Part shown: positions 21,096 to 30,417 of the stretch, in pieces
Layout: the number at the start of each line of letters is the position of its first letter
How positions within the stretch are numbered: position 1 is the first letter of the stretch
NCBI GenBank assembly: GCA_019649035.1
Contig: BMAT01005068.1
Coordinates: 239,452-271,509, forward strand
Length of the DNA: 32,058 bases
Direction of reading: 5' to 3'
DNA from: Elysia marginata
Lineage: Eukaryota; Mollusca; Gastropoda; Plakobranchidae
Notes under the pieces: model-generated
Seen by the model: only the letters and a program-made list of their open reading frames with translations
What the model was told of the DNA's origin: nothing
Databases searched by the model: none
Program-made: the position numbers and the translations under genes

Positions 21096-21131
21096 CACAG
21101 ACCAGCCAGCCACCACAGACCAGTCAGCCAT
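21096..21131 (+). repeat. Two tandem 18-bp repeats leading into the ribozyme
   Basis: CACAGACCAGYCAGCCAY occurs twice with no gap (21096-21113 and 21114-21131), with two C/T differences. The last five bases of the second copy, GCCAT, are the 5' strand of ribozyme stem I. The first copy ends GCCAC, which would pair less well. A related CCAGTCGGCCAT lies at 21075-21086, just before the stop codon. Confidence 0.9.
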
Positions 21132-21169
21132 CTGATGAGGGCAGAGCTGCCCGAAACTTGAGTCATGGC
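21127..21169 (+). ncRNA. Type I hammerhead ribozyme
   Basis: A small self-cleaving RNA with every conserved core nucleotide. Stem I pairs GCCAT (21127-21131) with ATGGC (21165-21169). The CTGATGA core is at 21132-21138. Stem II pairs GGGCA (21139-21143) with TGCCC (21148-21152) around a GAGC loop. GAAA follows at 21153-21156. Stem III is minimal: A21156-U21163 and C21157-G21162 around a UUGA loop. The cleavage triplet GUC ends at 21164, so cleavage is expected between 21164 and 21165. The open stem I and 2-bp stem III are typical of hammerheads in Penelope-like elements and other retroelements, which may act as dimers. It lies 32 bp after the PLE stop codon. I did not work out the loop contacts needed for fast cleavage. 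Confidence 0.92.
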
Positions 21170-21271
21170 AAGGCACAAAATTTAGGTACATATGACAATT
21201 ATTACGCTCCTGAAGTAAAGCGCTCTACAAATTTTATTATTAATGTTGTTTCACCCTAAAACATTTAATAA

Positions 21272-21320
<49 letters not shown>

Positions 21321-21366
21321 GATGGATGGATAGATAGATTAGATAAATAGATAGGTAGATAGAATG
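21272..21366. repeat. (GATA)n microsatellite, right of the PLE
   Basis: A nearly pure GATA run at 21272-21320, then GATG, GGTA and AATA variants to about 21366. It mirrors the tract at 20737-20836. Confidence 0.95.
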
Positions 21367-24300
21367 ATAAGGGGCTAATAAGAAGAAAAAAGAAACTGGC
21401 ACATGCAAAAGTATAAAGAAAGTGAGAGAACGTTATCAGTCGTAGATAGAAAGTTACAATAGGGGAGAAATAGACTAATATCGCAGTGTGAGGATGTTTT
21501 CATTTCAAATTCTATTGCTTATGTAAGCCTAATTTTTGGTGATCTCAATTCAATATAAAAAGCAGGCTTTGAACTTTACAAACTAAGCGATTACGTGTAA
21601 TAAAGTAAAAGGTAAATGCCATTCAACTCTAGTTTGAAAAAGATAGATTGAGTTTTAATTGTCCGTTGTATTGAAATGATCTTCATATTTTAATACCTTA
21701 CTTACTTTGCCACGTTCTTAGAACTATCAACCAGGGCAGGTTATTAGGGAAAATGTCATGTTTAATAGTTGTGAATTAAAAATAAGTTTGCTTGTACTCA
21801 GATCTTATGAAATTTTACTCCTAATTCACCCTTCTTTGCGTCACAAGTAAAAATGTCTCTTTGAGCTCATTGTTACAGCCTTGGCTCATTTTGAAAACCA
21901 TGAGACTGTGATCTCAGTGAATCAATACGAGCGTTCGTTGCATCAGATGCTTTCAAATCACACATTCAATAATAATTATAGCACTTGAATTATTTCTGCT
22001 GTTATAAATGTCTTGCAAAAGGGTTGTCTAAAAAAATGGCTTGACCCCGTTTTCTCTTTCATTTAAAGTTCATGAAAAGTGAATTAACAAGTTTTTATTG
22101 GTTTAGTTGGATTCTTATATGTCTGTGGTCAGCGAAAAAGTGCACTGATGCTTGCGACTATACCTGCGATGTTTTAAGAATGCCACATATTAATTCCAAT
22201 ATTTCATGATTAGAAGATCGCTCAATTTCTGCACAGCCCTTCATTTTAACAAGATTTAGGAGTAAGGTAATAACTGCAGGTAGAGATCATTATTCAAATT
22301 AGTAAGCTCTAGATTTTGTTTCCTTATGTTGGCGACTAGGGAAAAATTGGTTTTCTGCTTGCCAGATCACAAAAAAAATTCTTGTATGATGGAAATAAAG
22401 TATGGACGAAACGTATAATAACGGGTACCTATGATAGATTTTTTTTAAAAATAAAACTTTCTTCCTTTTGTTAATGGTTTTTTTTTCATTCTCATTTTAT
22501 TTTTTTTCTGCTGTTGTAGGCAATATATACTTTAATGCAGTTCTAGCGTTCCTTACTATGATTAAAAGCAAAGTCAAAACATTCAGAGCAATACTATAAG
22601 ATGCAGTCCGTTCAAAGTGAAAACCCTCAAAACAACTGAAGACAGTCTTCAAATAGTCGATTATTGTTTGATTCACCTCTTTTTTTTTTTTTTGCTTTCG
22701 GCCAAGAGGTGTAGACAAGCTTGTTTTTAACTTTATAATGCTTCACTTTCCGTTTTCTTCCCTTTGGGATATAATTATGTCTTATTTTTTAATTCCTTAT
22801 GTGATCTTTAAAAATGCCATCGTAATGCGTGATTTCCACGATCCGTACATTTAAGCCCGTGCAACAATTCCTCTTTACATTTTATAAGCAAAGATTGGAT
22901 TAGTTCAGTGTTTAATATTAAATTCCTGCATGTACAGGGTACATACGAGCTGCTGGAAAATCTTACTCAGTGTCGACGCAGCGCAGAACATGAACTCAAG
23001 AGAAAATGTCATAAAATACCAGATGTATAGAGTTTACAACCGTTATTACTGTCTTTTAGATAAATATGTTTGCTTTTATACTTAATATGAAAATAATACA
23101 AAATAATTTCAAACACAGATAAGTTATTTGCTCTAAGTGTTGTTTTTGGTTTTCTTTGCGTTATGTGGCTTAAATCCTCAAGCAAGCTTAAACATTCCTA
23201 AGCGGTGAATGCTACAAGTTTTTTTTTCATGAGATTTTCCTCAACAAATTATAAAGTGATTTATTGCTGTGCGCACTTCGCCCTTTTAAAGTAGGCTAAA
23301 GCTTGATTTGTAGAGTGCACTGCTGTTTGTTTTATTTCATTACCGCTCCACTCCATGAAAGGAATAGTTTAGTTCTCTTTATGAGAATGTCATTGGTTCA
23401 GTCAATTTAAAACAGCAGCATGTTTTGTTACAAAAGTTTTTTACGAACGTCAATGATGCAAATGATAACAGAAAGAGATGAGGGAGTAAATAATAAAGGA
23501 TGGACATAGAGTGAGTAGACATAAAAATAAGGAAATGATATCGAGTTTAGAGAGAGAGAAAGAGAAAGATAGAGAGAGAGGGGGGAACACAAAAAGCGTC
23601 GGTAATGACAGTTTTTATGAAAGAAAGATTTACTGCTGCTAGTTCATGACATACGGTACATTTCAATGGAAATCTGTTTAAAATTTACCTGCGTTGAAAT
23701 GTCCCAATCATTCTTTTTTTGTAATTTTAAGATAAAAGTTTATAGACCTAATTGTGGCTTTTATTGGGTCTCAATAAATCTAAATTCAAAAAATCTGTAC
23801 ACACATATCACGCAGGAACTTAACCTTAATAAAATTGAGAGCTTAATGTGTAGAAGACTACGTGGAGACTTGATAAAGACATAAACTAACAAACGGTTTC
23901 TGTGATTTTTAAGACTATCTTACATTCAACAAATACACTAGAACAAGGGGTTGTTGATACAAACTAGAAATCAAAACTACCACCTAGTAAGAAAAAACTA
24001 ATTTGGTCTCAGGATAGTGAAAACATTGAAATCACTGTCACTGCCTTAAGTAATAAGTCATTCAAAAACTGCTGCATGTACATGTATATAAATTCTTGAT
24101 GGATTTCTATCTTAAGCCAGTTCTTCGATCTTCACAAGTCGGTGGGGAATAGGATCGAGACAATATGCGGATCCCCGGCTTATTAATATGATTTCTTTTG
24201 TATTCCTTAAACATTGCCACATAAATGATGGGCATATATACATATATATTTATAAGCTGTCTTAAGCCCATTTTAACTGGTTTTTTTGTAACTTTATAAA

Positions 24301-24955
24301 TCTTCCAGACCATGGATTTTGCTCAACCGGATGAAAGAATTATTTTCAGGCAAGCCTATGTATTACACGAAGATGTGCGAAATCCATCAGATTTTCTTAA
24401 AATGTATATAATCGTGATTCAGATTTATAGCTTTAAGTCAATGAAATCTTAGCCTGAACATTAAGTTTCAGGTAAGCTGTTTGCTAAGGAAACTGTCTTT
24501 AAGCTAAAAATGAACCTAATAACAGCCCTCGGGCTATTTTAGTTAGGGATTATTTTGTACTTTGCTTTGAAAACGGAGAATCGTTTTGAGATTCTATTGA
24601 TACAGCTTCAGTAGAGTTGAATTTAGTGAATGGTAGAATAGGTTATGTTTCAAAAATCTATAACCATTTTCCTTTCCGGCAGGTTTTTACTTGAGCTATA
24701 TTTAGTTTCTCCAGACATGCCTTTAGCGATACCTATGTCGACAGTTCTTCGGTGTACTTATAAAATCATCCATCCTTTGTTAGCTGAGCTTAGATAAAAT
24801 GTTTTTCCCCAAATAGTTCACCTTGTCCCAGTCTGCATATGTGTCACAATATAATTGCTGTAATTTTTCAAGGAGCAGTTTGAGCTCCTAGCCTGTGAAA
24901 GCATTCTGGAGTATTATGTAACATAAAAGTCAACCTCGAGGAGTACAAATCGCAT

Positions 24956-24958
<3 letters not shown>
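21367..24958. other. Long AT-rich stretch, no gene confirmed
   Basis: About 3.6 kb, AT-rich. It holds a purine-rich GA patch at about 23548-23583 and an ATATATAC run near 24236. A 46-codon frame at 24312-24452 starts in a good Kozak context (GACCATGG), but its product is unknown and this may be chance. No domain, RNA gene or transposon motif was recognised. Confidence 0.55.

Positions 24959-24990
<32 letters not shown>
24959..24990. repeat. (TC)n microsatellite
   Basis: A pure 32-bp TC run in otherwise non-repetitive sequence. Confidence 0.95.
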
Positions 24991-24994
<4 letters not shown>

Positions 24995-27384
24995 TTTTCT
25001 TGCGTGTCTATGTGCGCATCTTGCTTATCTTTCATTTATCTATTTACTTTATATCTCAAGAGATCTTGACATAGATTGCTGACAATGGGGCTATCATATC
25101 CAGGATATGGCCACATTCCTGCCCTGTGTCAGAACAAAGATAAGGGTATTTGCTTTGCAAATTTACCATGTTTGGAGGCAAGACAAAGTAGTGTATTTTG
25201 CTATCATCCCGAGAAATAGAAGTGTGCTAACAATTTCACGACATCATACTGCAAATAAAGCACAGCGAAAGTAAACATTGAAGTTCCAGTTAGAGACAAT
25301 TGCTTACAGGAACTGCATGACATCATGCTTGTCACATCACTTCTGTACATACCCTGTTGACATAATCTTATTCTAAAATGTCAATCTCCGGGACGAGGGG
25401 GGGGGGGGTTGGTAAAATTGCTCTTTTTTATCATGGATTTCAGGCCATTTAGGAGGTTTGTTTTATAGGTCTTTGTTTGCCAAGACATTTTGCTTTTCTC
25501 AATGAAAGTACTTAAAGCATTGCGTCCCGATTTTTTTTTGGAAATTATTTTTTTTCCAGAATTTCATTCTGCATGATTTTTCATCAAGGTTTTCTGTAAC
25601 TCATCTTTTATTATTTTTGTGTTACCCCAATTCTCATGAACTTTCATTTCGAACAAAATACTAGTTTAATTGTTTAGGAAAATACAATATTTTAGCAATT
25701 ATATTCTACCTATTTCTTGGCAGTGCCGTTTAGAACTTGCTTTCATTCTTTTATTCTTTGCCCAATGAATGGTGTTTTAATCGATTACAAACAATAATAT
25801 GTGTGTTTTTTAAAGTAAGATATAACCATTGCAAAAACCTTTTTAGGATAATTTCACACGATTTCCACTGAGTTCAGTTTGTATAGAACCAGTGCATGGT
25901 ACTGTAGGCGGTTTTGGGATAAAAGCGTCTATTGTATTTTATATCATTGTGGTGTGTTTATAATGTTCCAGTCCATATTAATACTTTAAAGGCCTAGTCC
26001 GCTTGCTTAGTCTCAGTTCATCCAATCCTCAAATTCATAACGTGTCAAAGACACATTGGGTTTTTTCAGTTTGACAGTTTATTTCTTTATATCTGAACGT
26101 TTCTGATCTTTGGGAGGAAATTATCTCTTGCCCTATGTATGAATCATATCTCTTGACCAAGCTCTTTGATCTAGTAATTGTAATATCGGAATAGAGGCGT
26201 TTTGTCACCTATATCAAACAGATGTCTTGATAGTTCTACTTAAAATAGTACCAAAATATTTACTGTCTATGAAGCCAGCAAGTCTAATTATGATCATATT
26301 ATTAGATCTGTTTTTATTTCGGCTTTATTAAATTTTTATGCTAAGAGACAACACTGTTGCTTAAATCGTTACTGGGCAAAGGACAAATTGATTCAATGAC
26401 ATCAAAAATAGCAACAGTCAAAATGGAAAATTCTATCAAACTGTAATATAGTCAGAAATACAATATTTTCCGTCGTTACAATGAAAACGTTTGATTTGGT
26501 TGACCCATATCAAAAAGGTATACGTAATTCTTTCTTGACCCTACTCTATTTCTTCATTTATATTACTAGCAAAGATTATAATTATTTAGTTTTTCTCTTG
26601 TCATTACTACTCGCCTATATTTGTTGCGAACAATTTAAATCTGTTTAATCAAGCCTTAACCTATTCGTGTACATTTTTTTTCAAATAATTTTCACAGCAG
26701 TTCCTAGTTTTGATGAGATAACGTTGAAATAGACTGTTTAATCATAGTGGTACGTGGTAACGAAAGGGTTAAATAGGTAATATATTGCGCGAACATCCAA
26801 TACCAAGCCCTAGTAAGCTACCTGTCTTCGTCTTTTAGACATTTCCCAGGTAGCTCTGCCATCGCCTGTTTTGTTATTTTAACTCTTGAAGCCTGGCCAC
26901 AAAAAGCCATCCGACAAGAAAAAAAATAACGCGACCTTGAGTTATATGACTAGGAAAGTGTCAGCACTGTGATTACCATGAACATTATTATGTTTCAGCT
27001 GGTGCGAATAAGTTATTGTTACCACTGAACTAAACAAGAACTAAAATACATGCGAAACAAACAATAGGTGAGGAGTTTATATAGCGTTCCCGCATCATGT
27101 TACGGTTTGAACTATTGTTAATTACTTAACAGCTTCACTGTGACTCGAGATTTCAAGCTGGTGCCGTAACTTTCTGGGTAGTCCTTTTTGTTGTACCTGC
27201 CCATTGTTATTTTGGCCTTGATGGTATTCGGAGTGTTTATTTATATAAAACTTATTTGGCCGATAGAATCATAGTGTCGGTAGTATGGTAGGTACATTTA
27301 GGAACTAGTGTAAAGCTTTGCTTTGTTCCAATCTATTATGTATGCTTTGCAATGATGAGTGTAGCAAAGTTATGTTCTGTTAAA
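24991..27384. other. Long AT-rich stretch, no gene seen
   Basis: About 2.4 kb. It contains a G12 homopolymer at 25397-25408, an odd palindrome CATATCCAGGATATG at 25095-25109, and a 9-bp inverted repeat AGCTACCTG/CAGGTAGCT (26816-26824 with 26847-26855). There is no coding or transposon signal. Confidence 0.6.
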
Positions 27385-27436
27385 GCTTAGGCCCAAGCCA
27401 AGCACTACTATACGTATAGTAGTCCTTGGCCCAAGC
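27385..27436. repeat. Long imperfect palindrome
   Basis: A perfect 20-bp palindrome, ACTACTATACGTATAGTAGT (27404-27423), sits at the centre. The outer arms, GCTTAGGCC...AAGC on the left and CCTTGGCCCAAGC on the right, are complementary except for one or two mismatches and about six extra bases on the left. The structure spans roughly 52 bp. No protein or target-site duplication is linked to it. Confidence 0.85.
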
Positions 27437-27617
27437 GTATCGCATCACCAATGTGTGTTGATTGCTTGATGAACCCCTAGCACAATGCTTTCAGGGTATG
27501 TTTTCCTGGTACAACAAAACGGTGATAAATTCAGATGTCAGATCGATTTCCAGCCATGCATTCTTTTAAGTTTCAAAAATTATAACTATAACCCTATGTC
27601 ATTAATAACATTGCCAC

Positions 27618-27620
27618 TCT

Positions 27621-27695
<75 letters not shown>

Positions 27696-27730
27696 CTATC
27701 TATTATTCTCTCTCTCTCTATCTCTATCTT
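27618..27730. repeat. (CT)n-(TATC)n compound microsatellite
   Basis: A CT run from about 27625, then six TATC units at 27677-27700, then more CT. The Ser/Leu-rich frame through it is an artefact. Confidence 0.95.
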
Positions 27731-27976
27731 TTGAGGCCCTTCAAGAATTATTCGAGAAAACAGACTGGTCACTAGTTTAGAACTGTTGCGGTGATCTTGT
27801 TGAACTAAACCACCATATTACCAAATAAATTTCATTTTGTGAACTTCATGCTTGCGGTATTGAGAAAATCAAAATCTATACAAATAGTAAAACATTGTTA
27901 AATAAGGGCTTGAAAGAATTCAAATGTCAGTGGGGATAAAGATGAACAAAAGAGATAATAGACGGTGATTACCACT

Positions 27977-28775
27977 AAAATAAAGGAATGCAAACATGGG
28001 TATTTTAGAGGAGCTTTTAAGAAAGATTTACTAGAATCATTTGGAGCTGTATGAAAACTATGGCAGGGTATAAAAAAGTTAGTTCACAATTTTCAGTGAA
28101 CGAAATATTGAGTATCGAGAAGTATGCTAATGATCTAAATTGTTTCCATTGCTGGTTTGAAACACATGGCTTCAAGGGTTAGACTGATAGACAAACCAAA
28201 GAGTTGATGAACGAATCAACTGTCTTGATGATTTTGAAGGAGGGGGGGGGGAGAAGTAAGATTATATTTTAAGAAAGCCCATACAAAGAAATCGTGTGAA
28301 GCTGATGGTTTGAAGAGTTTTTCTAGTGAGTTCTTTTTACACATATTGTGTATAACTAGTCTATTAGAGAGAACCTTCAAACTCTAATCTGGAAAACATC
28401 CGAGATACTTTTCGAGCCGAAGAAACCTCAGATTACGGAAGAAATGACCTTATGTCAGTGGCACTTACATCCATTGTAACAAAATGTATAGGACGAATCA
28501 TGGTGAGAGAAATTCAGATATTTCTCCCATGACACACAAGGTAAGATGCAGTTAACATGCAGGGAAAAACAAGGGGTATAGGATGCTCTCCTTATATTTT
28601 CTTCAGATGCAAGAAAACACTAGTTGTATATTGCAGTTTTATTCATAGATTTTTCCTCGGTTTGAAATACCACCCAACCACATCTTATAAATCAAAACTC
28701 TGAAGAATATTTGTAAATTTAAATAAGAATCTGGATCTAGTTGAATGGACCCTTTAACTTTTTAACTATGAAAGC
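27977..28775 (+). pseudogene. Decayed LINE reverse transcriptase (Jockey/CR1/L2-like)
   Basis: A frameshifted relic of the linker and first half of a non-LTR retrotransposon reverse transcriptase, read by moving between plus-strand frames. 28039-28182 gives a clean run with MKTMAGYKK, then YANDLNCFHCWFE and HGF, as in the linker before the RT domain (family pattern LNxFYxRFDxxDF). 28271-28387 has a degraded AAGPDG-like block (SCEADGL). 28381-28479 has IWKTSEI...PKK. 28386-28532 has LMSVALTSIVTKCIGRIM, the RPVALTS motif. 28636-28690 has LFIDFSSV, a stop, then NTTQPHL, which is RT motif A with its catalytic aspartate (FIDFSSAFNTIQPHLL type). About 28728-28775 resembles the following W..FLT segment. 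No YADD box, endonuclease or 3' end is seen. At least four frameshifts or stops mean it is long dead. Confidence 0.8.
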
Positions 28776-28931
28776 TATTATACTTTTATGGTTGTGCTTT
28801 GTATGTTTCTTCATGTTGTTTTACTTTTCGTGTGTGGTTAATGCATTAAGTCGATAGTAGGTATAGATGCTTGCGCAGCAAAGATCAAGGCAATGTGTCC
28901 ATGTGGACAATGAAGAATTATCTAATCTTAT

Positions 28932-28935
<4 letters not shown>

Positions 28936-28976
<41 letters not shown>
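28936..28976. repeat. (TC)n microsatellite
   Basis: A pure TC run of about 41 bp, trailing into CCTCCCTCTCTG. The Ser/Leu frame across it is an artefact. Confidence 0.95.
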
Positions 28977-28980
<4 letters not shown>

Positions 28981-28989
28981 CCCTCTCTG

Positions 28990-30028
28990 CCAGGCTTCCT
29001 TTTATCCTAGCATAGATTTTCCTGACATAGTAATGAAGTTTCTATTTTTGCTTTTTTCTAAAACACAATTACCCTGCATTGAGAGAATACTACTATTTTC
29101 AACTGCCTAGCTCAAATTTTATAGTTAAGTAATATTGTTGTCTTGTATTTGTGATAAAGCTTTCAGCTATTTGTTACTAGACAAAACAAATTCTTGTTTG
29201 AAATTTTAAACTGCATGCTAAATAAATTGTGTACATAGGTTAAACAATTATCTTTCCATTTCTTTTATTCTTTTGATTGTTTCCTTTCTGTGGATATTAA
29301 TAATTAAAATTCATGTTTAAACCTGTAGGAATTCCCCATGTACTTAGTTAATGGGTTTTTTTTTTCATTCAGCAAGAATGCCAGGACTAGAACCATACCA
29401 AGTACATCGGCGTTCGCTGTTGCCCTTTCGATCTTATTCAAATAGAGCATTTAAAGTTGTTCAAGCTATTCTAATGTCAACATGGTTTGTGCGTCATCTA
29501 ATAGACTCTTTCTTTCAATTGTGAAAGAAGCATTGAGAAAAGAGTATCACAACATGTCCTTAAGTATTGATAAAATAGACGATAATACATTAATAACTGC
29601 AATTGTTTTAGATGTTGTCAACTTATTCATTGTGTACTAATATATGTAATAACACGTAATAGCCTCCTCCGCATTTCTCTGTGTTATGAAGTTTGGAGGC
29701 AAATGTCAGCCGGAAAACAATTGTTTTAGCAATGTTCGATTTCTACAAGAGTGAGAGACAAGATTTATTCTTTTTCCTATTTTGTTGTTGTTTTGAAAGA
29801 CTCTTGTTTGTTCGTTTGTTTGTTTTTTACTTCATTTGATGATTTCGAAATTTCTCATGTTTATCTAATACACATTTGAAAAAAAAGATTATCAATTGAA
29901 AATCTATGAAGAGAGCAATGAAGACGGCAATAACTAGTGTTTTTAATCTTTGTTATATTTCAGAAATTAGATCATTAACATTAAACAACAGGGATACACG
30001 TTTATAACTATGTAGAGTTGGACATTGA
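28990..30028. other. AT-rich stretch, no gene confirmed
   Basis: About 1 kb, AT-rich. A 48-codon frame at 29378-29524 begins MPGLEPYQVHRR and is preceded by a T-rich tract ending in CAG (about 29355-29372), which resembles a splice acceptor. No family is recognised and it may be chance. The rest shows no feature. Confidence 0.5.
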
Positions 30029-30417
30029 GCACGGACTTACTTAGAAAACAGACTCAATGCAGTGGAAATGCAGTTCCTCAGAAGAATCTTACGCACTGCA
30101 TGGACAGACAGGATCACAAATGCGTTTTGGAAGAAACTTAGATGAAGAGTGAAGTCTTGAAACCTATAAGGAAAAGACATGTGTTTTTTCTTGGACACAA
30201 ACACAGAAAAGATGACCTGGAGAGAGTAGGAGTAGAGATTACAGGAAATATACATGGAAAAAGCGATCGTGGCAGACAAAGGCTCACATATCTCCAAAGT
30301 CAGAAAAGCTGGGCAACTGGGAATGCATCGAGCAAGTCAGACTTTCTGAGAACAGCAGAAAGAGGAGATGATTAGAAGTTCATGACTGATGATTGCTGCA
30401 ACATACCTGGCACCTAA
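30029..30417 (+). pseudogene. LINE ORF2 C-terminal tail
   Basis: The end of a non-LTR retrotransposon protein, downstream of its RT domain, in two frames. 30029-30145 reads NAVEMQFLRRILRTAWTDRI, the common LxAVEMWhLRRMLRISWTDxxTN block. A frameshift near 30140 leads to 30142-30417. That part has PIRKRHVFFLGH (pattern RKRQLxFLGH), then DDLE, then DRGRQRLTYL (pattern RGRQRLTYLD) and FLRTAERGDD. A TAG at 30373-30375 stands where the family has a Trp (W to stop), after which KFMTDD...NIPGT continues to a TAA at 30415-30417, as at the natural C-terminus. RT and endonuclease are missing. It belongs to the group often annotated as endonuclease-reverse transcriptase proteins. It differs from the relic at 27977-28775; whether the two were ever one element cannot be shown. 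Confidence 0.85.

Larger units (their letters stand above)
20837..21271 (+). mobile_element. 5'-truncated Penelope-like element with hammerhead ribozyme
   Basis: This is a fragment of a Penelope-like retroelement (PLE), a eukaryotic class that encodes a reverse transcriptase joined to a GIY-YIG endonuclease and often carries hammerhead ribozymes in its terminal repeats. Only the 3' part survives: the C-terminal protein tail (20837-21094), a stop codon, two 18-bp repeats, the ribozyme (21127-21169) and about 100 bp of non-coding sequence. The block is bounded on both sides by GATA-type tracts. This suggests insertion into a GATA microsatellite with 5' truncation, which is common for PLEs. The exact ends are inferred from the tracts and no duplication could be fixed. 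The reverse transcriptase is absent, so the copy cannot move on its own. Confidence 0.8.

Noticed and set aside
20613..21191. 192-codon minus-strand open frame
   Set aside because: It lies antisense to the PLE tail, the ribozyme and a GATA tract (Tyr/Leu/Ser-rich), and is a shadow of those features.
30386..30400. CTGATGA motif
   Set aside because: No GAAA follows. It is part of the LINE coding tail.
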